Below, piece by piece: positions 13,188-24,010 of a DNA stretch of 64,000 nt (position 1 is its first letter; each line of letters begins with the position of its first letter). The stretch is from Manis javanica (Eukaryota; Chordata; Mammalia; Pholidota; Manidae). Under the pieces are notes generated by a model, which saw only the letters and a list, made by a program, of their open reading frames with translations, ran no database searches and was not told the DNA's origin. The position numbers and the translations under genes are program-made. The DNA is taken from assembly GCF_040802235.1 (NCBI RefSeq), contig NC_133165.1, forward strand, positions 45,707,629 to 45,771,628, read 5' to 3'.

Positions 13188-13927
13188 TTATCTTGCCTGA
13201 TTAAATAATCTTGGTTCAAGGCCCTTCTGCTTCAATTCATTAAATACATCATGCCAGTCCCTTCTGGCCTGTAAAGTTTCTGTTGAGAAGTCTGATGATA
13301 GCCTGATGGGCTTTCCTTTGTATGTGATCTTATTTCTCTCTCTGGCTGCTTTTAACAGTCTGTCCTTATCCTTGATTTTTGCCATTTTAATTATTATATG
13401 TCTTGGTGTTGTCTTCCTTGGGTCCATTTTCTGGGAGAGCTTTGGATCTCCATAGCCCAAGAGACTAACTCCTTCTGCAGATTGGGGAAGTTTTCAGCAA
13501 TTGCCTCCTCAAAAACACTTTCTATCTCTTCTTTTCTGTCTTCTTCTTCTGGTATCCCTATGAGAATATTGTTCTGTTTGGATTGGTCACACAGTTCTCT
13601 CAATATTCTTTCATTCTTAGAGATCCTTTTTGATCTCTGTACCTCAGTTTCTTTGTATTCCTCTTCTCTAGTTTTTATTTCATTTATCATCTCCTCCACC
13701 ATGTCTAATATGCTTTTAGTACCCTCCATTGTGCTCCTCAATGATAGACTCTCTGACCAGAATTCATTTCTGAGTTCTTGAATATCTTTCCATACCTCCA
13801 TGAGCATGTTAATGATTTTTATTTTGAAATCCCCTTCGGAAAGATTCATGAGGTCAATGTCATTTAAATCTTTCTCAGGAGTTGTATTAATAATTTTACC
13901 CTGGACCAGGTTCCTTTGGCATTTCAT
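13188..13927 (-). pseudogene. L1-A ORF1, frameshifted
   Basis: The frame at 13394-13927 (177 aa) covers the coiled coil and RRM (LRELCDQSKQNNILIGIPEE). The frame at 13188-13460 covers the C-terminal domain (PRHIIIKMAKIKDKDRLLKAA, TLQARRDWHDVF). The two frames overlap with a shift near 13.4 kb. The family role is an RNA-binding trimer; this copy is broken. Confidence 0.85.
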
Positions 13928-14929
13928 GTTTGTATATGGTGCCCTCTAGCGCCCAGAAGCTCTATTCTCTGTTGCTATTCAGCCCCTGAGTCAATGTTGG
14001 GGTGTCGCAGGGGAGTAGTTTTGGTGCCTGGTGGGGAGGAAAGAGCTGTTTCCTGCTTCCAAGCTGGCGTGTGTGACTCCACTGCCTGAACCAGTGGGCT
14101 GACCATATCGGTATAAGCCTGTATGCTTTGCATTTGTAGTTGCTGTAGACAGATCTTCCCTCTGGCTGGTCTAACACCAGGGTAAGATTTCCTGGTTTGT
14201 GAGCCAGGTGAAGCTGGCCAAGAAAAAGGTGCAGTAGGCTGTGTATCATGGAAGGGGTCCTTGGAGCTGTGTAGCCAGCCAAGGAGCTGGAGCACCTGAA
14301 GACTGTGAAAGCTCCCAACCTGCTGGGTAGAGTGCACCTGGACAATTTTGTCTACCTGTCCTTTCTCCTGAACATGAAGCTCTGGGCAATCCTTACCCCT
14401 TTAGCAGCCCTCTTGCTAAGGGCTTCCTTGTTAGGAAGTCTCTCAGACTGCCCGCCTTTCTTTTGTCCCAGAGCAGCTGGATATGGATTCCTGCTTTTCA
14501 CTAGAGGCTGGAATCTCTGTCTCTCCAGGAATTCTGCCTCTCTTAGCTTTTCAACCCCCAAATCACGAGAGTACCATGCAAGCACCATGAAATATAGGTT
14601 TATGCTCCTGGAGCAGATCTCTGGAGTTAGGTATTCATCAGTTCCACACCTCCTTTCCCTCCCTGCTCCGTTTCTCTTCCACCAGTGAGCTGGGGTGGGG
14701 GAAGAGCTTGGGTCCCGCTGGGCCACAGCTTTGCCACATTACCCTTTTCTGTGGGGTCTGGTCTTTTCTCCAGGTGTGTGGAGTCTGGTGCAGTCCTCTT
14801 TCCTGTTGCTCTTTCAGAATTAGTTGTATTAATTATATTTTCACATTATATGCAGTTTTAGGAGGAAGCCTCTGTCTCACCTCTCACAGTGCCATCTTTA
14901 ATCCAATCACTGTCTACAATGTATTTTTA

Positions 14930-15321
14930 CAGAAACACCTACAGTAGTTCTGATTGAAAGCCATACTACAGCCCAGCCAAACTAACACACAAACTACTCT
15001 TGTACCTGACATAACCTAGCAGGGCTGGGGTGGGGGAATCAGAAGAATGGTAGGAAGTGAAGGAGTTTGCTGACCAAAGTCGGGTAATAGGCTTGCTGAG
15101 TAATGTTGGGAACCTAGCTATCAAAGGTCCCAGTGAGTTGATGGAGTACTGCACAGGAACCTAAGTTCTAGCTCCACTTGGCTGTATAACCTCAGCCCAA
15201 TCTCTTACCCCTTCTGGGCTTCAGTTACCCATTTGTAAAATTAGCTTATATGGATTAGATCCTTTCTAAGATTTATCCAGCTCTCACATTCTAGAAATCT
15301 AAATTCTAAGAATTTACTGTT
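14930..15321. other. Short unique stretch with MIR remnant
   Basis: No gene is seen. About 15170-15265 resembles a + strand MIR core (GCTGTATAACCTCAGCCCAATCTC then CAGTTACCCATTTGTAAAAT, quoted in parts). The rest is unassigned. The last five bases, ACATA at 15322-15326, begin the ERV target-site duplication. Confidence 0.5.
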
Positions 15322-15326
15322 ACATA

Positions 15327-15703
15327 TGTAAGAAAATAGTAATTTATCCTCCATTTGCCCCATGGTCCCAAGTACATAAACTGGTGAGAATTATGCCTGG
15401 GCTTGCCTGGGGTTTACCCCGCCTTATCTCTAAACATCCCGACCCTCCCCCAAGGCAACAGACTGAGCGGATCCACCACAATAAAAGGCACCACGCTGCT
15501 GCCCTCTCCTTCTCTCTCTCTCTCTCTGTCTGTCTCTCTGTCTCTCTGTCCCCCTGCTCTCCCTGCTCTCTCTCCCTCTCTCTCTCTCCCCCAACCCCCG
15601 TCGGGGGCAGCCATTCTCTCCTTCAGATAATAAAGTCTCTTGCATGGGCCCGTGTTCCCTGAATCGTTCTGGGTAAGGAGGGTCACGGCAAGATACCCTT
15701 TCA
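15327..15703 (+). repeat. 5' LTR of ERV-H-like provirus
   Basis: The 377-bp LTR starts TGTAAG and ends CTTTCA. It carries a TATA-like box AATAAAAGG near 15479 and a poly(A) signal AATAAA at 15629-15634. Between them lies a (CT)n-rich microsatellite at about 15507-15597, which explains the 21-bp length difference from the 3' LTR. Transcription would run to the right. Confidence 0.9.
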
Positions 15704-15704
15704 T

Positions 15705-15722
15705 TGGTGCCATGACTCGGAT
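15705..15722 (+). other. Primer-binding site, tRNA-His type
   Basis: TGGTGCCATGACTCGGAT follows the LTR after one base. It matches the complement of the mammalian tRNA-His 3' end except for A in place of G at position 9, as remembered for HERV-H-type elements. This places the provirus in the ERV-H/F group of gamma-like ERVs. Confidence 0.8.
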
Positions 15723-16230
15723 GAGGCTCTCCCATTGACTTTGCTCTTCCTCTGGGAACCTGAGCTGCTTTGGGAACCCTCACTGCCTGATCCTCCTCCA
15801 TGGGCTCACGGTCCATTTCCCCGGTCACTTGTCTTCTTGCCCAACACTGGCCTTCGATTTGGTGAGTCTCCCCTTCATGGTCAACATAAATGTCCCTTTG
15901 GAACCTGGGAAGTGACCGTTGAGTGTCCAGCACCCCCAAGGGCTCCTCTGGGACAGGGGCACCCCCAACCACGACTTTCAGAGTCATGGTTGATCCCCAT
16001 AGTCGACCCTTCTCTGCCTCCCCATGGTGAGAATCCTCATCCACCGAGGCCTGGTCTCCCTTTATCTACGTTTTTAGTCGACTCGAAAACTCCTGGTACC
16101 AGGTACAGAGCCTCCCCAGCGTTTTCGCCTTGACCCCGCAGTTAGAGGTGGTGACGACCCCCTAACTGTGCCTGGTCTTCTCAATCGCTCAGGGACACCT
16201 CAGTAACTTCTGAAAGGTCTCGTTCTCACC

Positions 16231-16437
16231 ATGGGATCTGGCCCCTCTGTTCCCGCAGATTCACTGCTAGGGTGCTTACTCAATAATCTAAAGCCCCTCC
16301 ACCTCACTCCAGACCTCAAATCTGTTCGCTACTGTAATGAGATCTGGCCACAATATCCCTTAGACAATCAGTCTAAACGGCCCCCCATTGGCTCTTTAGA
16401 TCCTAAAATTCTCCATGACTTATACAACTTCTGTTAG
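16231..16437 (+). pseudogene. gag: gag matrix N-terminal fragment (ERV-H-like)
   Basis: The 68-residue open frame starts MGSGPS, an N-myristoylation-type start, and continues with DSLLGCLLNNLKPLHL and QYPLDNQS before a TAG stop at 16435-16437. The same fold and order of motifs appears in the gag start of the tRNA-Phe ERV at 31099-31395 (MGASSS, LECLLKHLATL, TYPLDNNN). The stop truncates gag within the matrix; downstream reading can be followed weakly to about 16600. Confidence 0.75.
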
Positions 16438-16639
16438 TGTATGGGCAAATGGAAAGAGATCCCATATATCCAGGCTTTCTACTACCTCTGAACCAAGCTC
16501 TCTCTCTGTCACCCCTGCAATCCTAAACACCTACTACTTGCCTTAAAGTCCACACCCCTAAGCTTTTTTCACGTTCCCAAATATCCTCAACTGCCTATAA
16601 AACTCCTAGAGAATGCACCACCATGGGCTCTCGTCCCCT

Positions 16640-19080
16640 CCTGGCTCATGCCAGGAGCTCTGTCTGTCCTCTCACTGTATCATTACGTCTCAAACTGTAT
16701 GTTTGTGTCTAAGTGTGAAAGTGAAAAATATTTTTCTACCTCCGGAAGGTATTAATAAAAATTGATTTAAAGACAAGCACTTGTAAAAATTGGGCATTCT
16801 AAAAGTTCCAGAAAATTCTAATAGAAGATATTAAGCATTAATGCTAATTTAAGTTGAACTCAACAGACATGTCCTATGGTTATCAGCTGCCTACGTTTAC
16901 CTAAAGTCATTTAAATTGATGGTATCTGTTAAATCTTTAAAAGAAAAATGCTTAAAGTATAGCTTTGTCTAATGTGAGTAACTATTTAAGCAAGTGCCTT
17001 AAAACTTTTAACAACTTCCCAAAATCAAATGCAAAAAAGTGCTTTTTACCTCTAGTTCACTCTGGTATTTTCCAGAAGGCCCCTGGAACATGTCAGAGGA
17101 ATTTTTTCTCATTGGAGAAAATATTTGGCTAATTTGGCTTATTTACCTGCTTAATTACCTAGAAGGCACTGTCACAGAGAATGATGCTAAACTTTGTTAC
17201 TGAATGTTTTATATTACAGAAAGATCTAAATTTCCTTATGACAACTGTCTTATAGCAAGCTCTCATCAGATCTTTAACCATTGTCATTTGTAAGTCTTTT
17301 GTCACCTGTACTCACTGTTTTATTATTCCCAAACTAGTAAAAAACTAGATTTCAGCAGAACACGTATTAGTTACATAGGATTAAGTAAACTAAGGAAGAT
17401 GATTTGGTGGCTTTTTGTTTCAAATGTTGATAAAGTGTTTCAAGCTTTTTCTCTTAAGCTGACAACAGTTTAGTAAATGACTGCCTTTATAAGCAGAATT
17501 GAAACTTAATCTTTTTCTCTACCTGATTCCTCCAGAATTTAAAAACTCTCAGTGACTATTTTTATATTTCATGGCAGTATGTTTATTTGCAGAAGTTCAA
17601 TAAGAATCTGCTTTCCTTGTAAGAGGACCAATTAAAAACACTGGTTATATTAATAAGGCTTTGACTGGAACGTCATACCTGAGAGACACGTGTGTAAACT
17701 CAGATATGAACAGACAGCTGTAAGGAACTAAGATTGACTTTATAAAGCCAACAAAGCCCCTTAGAAGAACTGGCCTGGTACCTTGCTTACAGGGTTCCCA
17801 GCAGCCTGACCAGGTGAGTAAGGAAGGTCACTTCCAGGCAAGTGCAGGAAACTCAGGAATATCTTGGGAACCTCAAGAAGAGAGGAATTCACCCAAATCT
17901 ACAGGTACTGCAGGCACAATCTGATGGCAAGTCTGGCTTAGCTGTCTGGTCTCGAGAAGCCTTTAAAAGTTCAGTCTGAAATTCCTTACAAAAAGTTCCA
18001 GCAAAGCACATTTAAAATATCTCATGTAATCAATTACTCTTCTTGCTGCACTTATGCAAATAATCAAGCCAACTGTTAATTATTTTCTTAATCTGGCTAC
18101 TTCTAATAAAAACGAGGGTGATTATAGAGAAAAGTATTGTTTCAATAATGCAGTCTTATCTATACTAAATCCTAACAATAGTCATTGAGATGTAAACTCG
18201 ATCCAGAATTCTAGTTTCCCCATGACACCTGGCTATGATTCTCAATTAGACTCTTCATATTTCTAGTTCTCATATTCAGCCATGCATTCTTAATCTCATC
18301 AAGTTTGTCCTTCCAGAATGGAAAATCCAACTCCAGATGTTGCTACTTAACCTAATAACAATTTGTTCTATCTTGCCTAAAAGCCACAAAACTGCAAATA
18401 GTAATAGAAATGAAACCCGAAATAGAAGTGCCAACCTTCTGAGGCCCTCTCAACTGACCAGTGATGGAGACCTAGCTGCACCCTTTACTGTGCCCCCTCT
18501 CAGCATGAAGCAGCCAGAGCGGTCGTTGCCCATTTTCCCTAGCAGCAGCTAGAGTCTCTATCTGTAGAGGGGAGCATGAGACAGGGACCATAGGCTTTAA
18601 AATAAGGTGAGAGCCTCTGGAGGGGGTAGGGCAGGATATTTGCTGTCAGAGCAATGTAACTACATGCAAGGACCCCCGCCCTCTGCTAAAACTATGTTTA
18701 ACATTGAGCTCTAAAATCATTCTTCAGTGAAATCAGTTAATGTTCCCCAGATAAAGAAGAGTAGCACATGTTTTATTATGCTAAACTTCTGTAACCATGT
18801 GGAAGATTCACTTTAGCACACTAAAAGGCCCATGCCTATGTGCTGTCTTTCCTCCTTCAGATCTGAAGAGGTAATTTTGCAAACTGAGCAACTAACTTAG
18901 CATGCAGACCCAGCTGTAGATGGCATAGTAAAAGGCAGGATTCTTTAGCAAATAGACAATACCTCAGCCCACCTTGGGAGCTGAGTAGGCAGCCTTTTGA
19001 TATGCTCCCAGACCAAGATGATGGTATCCCAGAGAAAAATCAAGACAGGAAATTCCTTATGTTAAGTTAATTTTTAATAT
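16640..19080 (+). other. AT-rich non-coding interior of the ERV
   Basis: There is no gag capsid, protease or other coding homology that I can see. The part from 16680 to 18300 is AT-rich and stop-dense. The part at 18337-18552 is open for 71 codons but unrecognised. The block occupies the place where gag and most of pol should be, so it is either replacement sequence from another ERV lineage or a foreign insertion. Confidence 0.5.
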
Positions 19081-19089
19081 TCAGAGAAC

Positions 19090-19510
19090 ATTTAACAAGT
19101 CCTTCCCCAAGGCTTTAGAGATAGTCCCCACCTTTTTGGACAGGCTCTAGCACAAGACCCCAAATCCCTTACTCTCTCGAGCTCCACACTCCTTCAATAT
19201 GTAGACGATCTCCTGTGCAGTCCCTCCCTACAAACCTCTCAACAGGATACTATTCTCCTTTTAAACTTTCTCTCAGAACACAGCTATCGAGTTTCACCCT
19301 CCAAAGTTCAGCTGTCTGCCGCTCAGGTCACATACCTGGGAGTTCAGCTCTCCCCGCGCTACAAGGCCATTACCATAGACAGGAAAAAATGTCTCCAAAC
19401 TATGCCCATTCCAAACACCAAGCAACACCATCCCTAACTCCCAAATGGCAAGGACCATACACAGTAATCCTTTCCATGCCAACTGCAGTTAAACTCCAGG
19501 GTCTTCCCCA
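19090..19510 (+). pseudogene. pol: pol remnant: RT YVDD block joined to integrase tail
   Basis: In the frame around 19190-19260 the reverse-transcriptase active site LLQYVDDLLC is readable, followed by a PSKVQLSAAQVTYLGVQLS segment up to about 19385. The text then changes directly to an integrase C-terminal type segment (GPYTVILS, AVKLQGLPHS) in the 19215-19685 frame. All of the RT thumb, RNase H and integrase core is missing, so a deletion of roughly 2 kb in pol is implied. Not functional. Confidence 0.75.
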
Positions 19511-19599
19511 CTCCATACACAACTCCAACCATAAGCCGTTTGTCTCCCCTTATTCCCCTCCCACCAAATCTCCCACAGGTTCCTACTCCTCCACCCTGA

Positions 19600-20120
19600 C
19601 GGGACCTCTTACTCTCCGCATTTCGCGCTGCTCATCTCCACTTCCACGCATCACTGAAGAAGTTTCTGCCAGCACGGAGTCCTAAGACCTCCCTTACAAC
19701 AACCATGCATCATGCTTCAGGATTATTAACCCTGGTCTCAACACTTATTCTCTCACCAGACCTATCTTCCCAACACCAGCCCTTTCTTCTCTTTCAGACT
19801 GTCCAAAAGATTGCACCATCAAGGATTCCTTTTGCCCTACGGGCTGCTTTTCTGCCTACACATATGTCCCCAAAGAATGTATTAATTCAGCCACCCTATG
19901 TAAACATAGCAATCAGCCCAAATGCAAAAAATTTCTAACCAAACCTTTAACCAGCTTATATTACAGGATTACCAACCCCTCTCCAAAAACGATGATCCTT
20001 ATTGAACCTGGAAAATGCCAGCGCCACTGCAGACCAAGGGCTCACCTGAGGACCATCACCCATCAATACAAAAATGAACTTTCATTACCCCTTCCCAAAT
20101 CCTCTACCACTTATAAAACA
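19600..20120 (+). pseudogene. env: env remnant (ERV-H-like)
   Basis: Following the integrase tail, short frames at 19600-19940 look like the start of an env leader and surface subunit, with a hydrophobic stretch near 19720-19760. No fusion peptide, CX6CC or transmembrane segment is recognisable before the purine tract at 20121. Heavily deleted and not functional. The assignment is by position and weak composition only. Confidence 0.45.
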
Positions 20121-20133
20121 GATAAGGGAGGAA

Positions 20134-20531
20134 TGTAAGAAAATAGTAATTTATCCTCCATTTGCCCCATGGTCCCAAGCACATAAGCCAGTGAGAATTA
20201 TGCCTGGGCTTGCCTGGGGTTTACCCTGCCTTATCTCTAAACATCCCGACCCTCCCCCAAGGCAACAGGCCGAGCGGATCCGCCACGATAAAAGGCACCA
20301 CGCTGCTGCCCTCTCCTTTCTCTCTGTCTCTCTGCTGCTCTGTCTGTCTCTGTCTCTGTCTCTCTGTCCCCCTGCTCTCCCTGCTCTCTCTCCCTCTCTG
20401 TCTCTCAACTTCTCCCCCCTCACCCCCATCTGGGGTAGCCACTCTCTCCTTCAGATAATAAAGTCTCTTGCGTGGGCACGTGTCCCCTGAGTCTTTCTGG
20501 GTAAGGAGGGTCGTGGTGAGATACCCTTTCA
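20134..20531 (+). repeat. 3' LTR of ERV-H-like provirus
   Basis: The 398-bp LTR begins TGTAAG and ends CTTTCA, with poly(A) signal AATAAA at 20457-20462. It is longer than the 5' LTR because of extra CT-rich repeat units. The flank ACATA completes the target duplication. Confidence 0.9.
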
Positions 20532-20536
20532 ACATA

Positions 20537-22610
20537 AAAATAACTGGTTTCACTGTCCAGTGGTTGAATGTTACATAAGGATAACTGAGATGTGTGTATG
20601 GATAAGGAGGTCCCAGGCACATAGCCTGAGACGGCCTGGAGTGGGGGCATGTCTGGAACCGCTGAGGCCCCCTCAAGCAGGGAGTGCTCTGGAGAATGCC
20701 TCAGGGCCCTCAGCTAAAAGGGAGTCTATAGCTTCTTGATGACAACCTGGAATTGAAAGGCAATGTCTCAAAAAGAAAACTCCCCCCCACCCCCAGTCCT
20801 ACAGGAAGTCAGCAAATTAACTGGGTGATATAACTATGGCTACTTCCTTGTTTGGATCAAGTGGACTCCACAGGAGCTGATCCTGAGCGCTCAACTCCCG
20901 CTAAAAAGCAGAACGGTTCCATGTCAAAGGAACACAGTAAGAATAAAGTAACCTCAACCTGCACCGGCTGCCGCAGTCATCCAGGAGACAGCTGAGGTCA
21001 GATCCCTAAAGAATAATCACCAACAGAACCCAACTCAAGTCATGGAAGACTCCCATTAGACAGTAGCTCACGGATTTCAAGGAAGTTTCTGGCCCAATAA
21101 ATTCAAGTCCAATCAATGAAAGTGTGCAATCCTTAATGTTATAATGAATTTGGACTTGGATATGCTAAAAAAGATAGCAATTATTAGTGATTATTAACAT
21201 AGGGCATGTGAGAGAACATTTAAGGATCACTTCAGGTAGGAAGACTGCTGGGAGCCATGCTACTCAAGCTGTGTAGCAAAGCTCAGGCTGGAGGAAGACC
21301 CCCACAAATCAGGGGCCTTCACAGCTGGCTCCATCTATTACCCACCTTGATTTTGTTATTTTCCATTATACTATTGGCTTTGTTTTTGCTTGCGTTGTTG
21401 CCAAGGATTAACTAACCTTTGCTGAGCAGTATGGAAAGGATGAGAACATAAACTTCCCCAAAGCTTTTCAGGACAGTGTTCCTGAAGAATAACACGCAGG
21501 GGCCAAATGGCAATCTTAGCATAAAAATACCAAAACCTGCTGTTAGTTAGTCAAACATTGACCACCCCATTTCCACTGAGAATGCCCCCCTTGTTTACAA
21601 TGCTAGTGAAACTAGTGATGGAAAGTTTTATAGAAATAGAGTCATGAGAAAATATTGAATAGAATAACTCTGTTGACAATTAATCATTTCATGTTTTCTT
21701 CCCTCTACTACTTCTATAGTTTGTTTTTCTTCTTTCCTAATCACAGCCCTTTACTAGAATTTGTGCCTCATATGTGAAATTACCAAGTACCATAATTTTC
21801 CAGGAAGTAAAGATACCTCAAAACAAGTGCTGGGCATAGAAGCCACGGAGAATAAATCTGCAAAGAAGTGAAAAACTAACCTTTTCAAAGAATATTACTT
21901 CTCTCTCACTTACCAGCTTTACATCTCCCTGTATGGCCCTGTAAGATGGCTGGTTAGCCAGAGACGGGTAAGATTCCTCAAGGGAGGAACAACCTAAGAC
22001 AGGCACAGTCGCAAGGGGGCCATTAGGTGAGAAAAAGGGGGCCAACAGAGGTGAGGCTTAGAACCTCACCCCCCAGTTTTAAGAGAAATCTTCTACACCT
22101 GTGGATGTTTTGTTGCCCTTGTTCAGCTTGGATTAAGACCTGGTCCGTAAGCAAAAAACTTGATCATCTACACCTGCCTTCTTACAGTTCTAAATCATGC
22201 TTTCTATCTATATCTTGCATTTACCTACTACATTAACATTTTATTAGATTCACATATAAAGTATAAAAATCAAATGAATAATTATACATCATATTTGACT
22301 TGTTTATAGTTTAAGGTTTGTAGTTAAAACAGAAACAGTTTCTATGATATGAATGCCCTTGCATTGTTCACCATGTAAGAACTTGTTTAGTCCCTGCAGT
22401 AGTGGAGTCTTGGAGACCTGTGTAGGGTATGTCAAGGAGATTTTGGTATCCACACAGAAGAAAGAGAAATGTAGATAAGAAGGGGAAATTTAGTTTGCTG
22501 CCTACTGTGCCCTATAAAGGGGTATAAAGTGAAGATATGAGTTTATGATTTTAGATTATAAATTTATTAAAGCCTCTAAGAAAATTTTTGTGGGAAAGAA
22601 TCCTAGCTAA
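20537..22610. other. Intergenic stretch, no gene seen
   Basis: No exon, RNA gene or named repeat is recognised. Short open frames at 21818-22045 and 22027-22236 carry no family motif. The region is mixed AT-rich sequence that may be old, unrecognised interspersed repeat. Confidence 0.4.
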
Positions 22611-22612
22611 CT

Positions 22613-23050
22613 GTGGCACTAGGTGACCTGTATTTCACCCTGAGCTGATAGACTCCACAGTCGCTGCTACATACTGCACACTCCTACAGTCACATGCACT
22701 TCTTAGAAACTGCATTGCATAGAAACATACAACACAATAGAGTACGTTATAAGAAAAGTTTCAGTCAAAGAACAGAAAAACAATCACCTGTCTAACGCTT
22801 GACCAACCATGAATAGATTAGAAAGTAAAAGAAAAAAGCTTGCCTATACTTATTAACCAACTGCCTTTACTAATTAATCATCAGAATAATAAAAAATAAT
22901 CATATCCTTGTGCAAAATAGTATAAATAAAGCTGTCATCGACACTTTGTCGAGAGACCACCTCCATCTGACTCTGTGTCCTGTCTCTCCATACGCCGACT
23001 CCGTCCTGCACCTTCGGGCATCCCACCCCTAGGCTGGAGCTGGACTCCCG
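22613..23050 (+). repeat. Possible solo LTR
   Basis: The stretch ends with an LTR-like 3' part: AGTATAAATAAAGC near 22919-22933 combines a TATA-like box with a poly(A)-like signal. It is followed by a C/T-rich U5-like segment (GACTCTGTGTCCTGTCTCTC) ending near GGACTCCCGCA at about 23051. I could not define the ends with a convincing target duplication, so the borders and class are uncertain. Confidence 0.4.
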
Positions 23051-23109
23051 CAGAAGACTATATTAGGAGTTGTACATGTTTTGGGGGTGTTATTTCGTAG
23101 ACAGGGGTG

Positions 23110-23300
23110 AAAAGTGGAAGAGGCAACTAACATTTATTGAGTGATTATGAGATCGAGCAATCGTCAGCACACCTCATTTAATTGTCACAGCAATCCTACT
23201 GAAAAGTAGTAGGGTTTTTGCCATCTTTCAGAGAAGTCACCAACACAGAAAACAGCTGATATATTTGTAGGTAGTATGAGGGTCACACAAGCTGATGTCA
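23110..23300 (-). repeat. MIR SINE fossil
   Basis: The text (AACATTTATTGAGTGATTATG, CATTTAATTGTCACAGCAATCC, AGAGAAGTCACCAACACAGA, quoted in parts) is the diverged reverse complement of a MIR element. Confidence 0.6.
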
Positions 23301-23564
23301 GAAGTCACTGTGTACCCTTTCCCTCAAACTATTCCCTCAAACTTACACCATTGCCTATTTTGAGCAAGGGTGTGAGTATTTAATAACTGAGCAAACCCAA
23401 GCAAAAGTGTCTTTTTCTCTATTCTCTGTTTTAGTTTGCCATTAAAAAGGAATCTCATCCCGAAACCCTCTATTATCTTGGGAGAGCAAATGAAAATGGG
23501 ATTTATTGGACTTAGTACAAAACTAGAACTCAGAAAAATTACATCACTTCATTCAGTCATATTA

Positions 23565-23695
23565 CATATATTTATTAGGTGCCTATGATGTGTCAGGTAC
23601 TCTGCTAACTACTGTTACCTGTCCAAAGTCACAAGGTAGGTAGCAGAGTCAGGATTAAATTTAGGTCTTTCCGATGTCAAAAGCTGGGCATTTTT
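23565..23695 (-). repeat. MIR SINE fossil
   Basis: TTTATTAGGTGCCTATGATG, then CAAAGTCACAAGGTAGGTAG and GAGTCAGGATTAAATTTAGG, is the reverse complement of the MIR 3' half and core. Confidence 0.6.
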
Positions 23696-23774
23696 CACAA
23701 GTCAGTGAGTTACAAACAATTTAGAATCAAAGTCTTAGAAGGAATCGCAACAGTTGGAAAACCATATCATGCAT

Positions 23775-24010
23775 CCTCACATGAGTTCTGACAAATGTAT
23801 ACACCCTTTGTGACACAAACTCCTACTGAGATATAACATTACCATTACCCCAGAACATTCCCTCTGGGCTCTTCCCAGTACCTTCCTGCCCCCAACTCCC
23901 GAAAGGCAACCACTCATCTGACTTATTCACCGTAGACTAATTTAGTCTGCTCTGCATTCAGTGTCACATTATGTACCATGTGGCATTTGGAAAACTCCAC
24001 TGTACAGTCA
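23775..24010 (-). repeat. L1M-type fossil
   Basis: TGTATACACCCTTTGTGACA, ACATTACCATTACCCCAGAA and AGGCAACCACTCATCTGACT resemble the reverse complement of old L1M 3' UTR text that also surrounds the ERV at 25.3 and 32.6 kb. Confidence 0.5.

Larger units (their letters stand above)
10969..14912 (-). mobile_element. L1 element A, 5' half
   Basis: Element A continues beyond the inserted element B. It contains the ORF2 N-terminal half (10969-12790), ORF1 (13188-13927) and 5' UTR (13930 to about 14898). The right target-site copy is at 14914-14929. It is clearly of the same L1 lineage as element B but carries an intact-length endonuclease SDH region that B has lost. Confidence 0.85.
15322..20536 (+). 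mobile_element. ERV-H-like provirus (tRNA-His primer), gutted
   Basis: This is a complete but internally deleted class I ERV. It has two TG...CA LTRs (15327-15703 and 20134-20531), a 5-bp target duplication ACATA (15322-15326 and 20532-20536), a primer-binding site just after the 5' LTR, and a purine tract GATAAGGGAGGAA before the 3' LTR. The internal part is only about 4.4 kb. It holds a gag matrix start, a long AT-rich non-coding block, a small reverse-transcriptase piece, an integrase tail and some env. LTR-to-LTR differences over the first 190 bp (about nine by eye, mostly CpG-type transitions) suggest moderate age. Confidence 0.9.

Noticed and set aside
15403-15662. Ser/Leu-rich open frames in both ERV-H LTRs
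   Set aside because: They are produced by the CT microsatellite, which is open in several frames.
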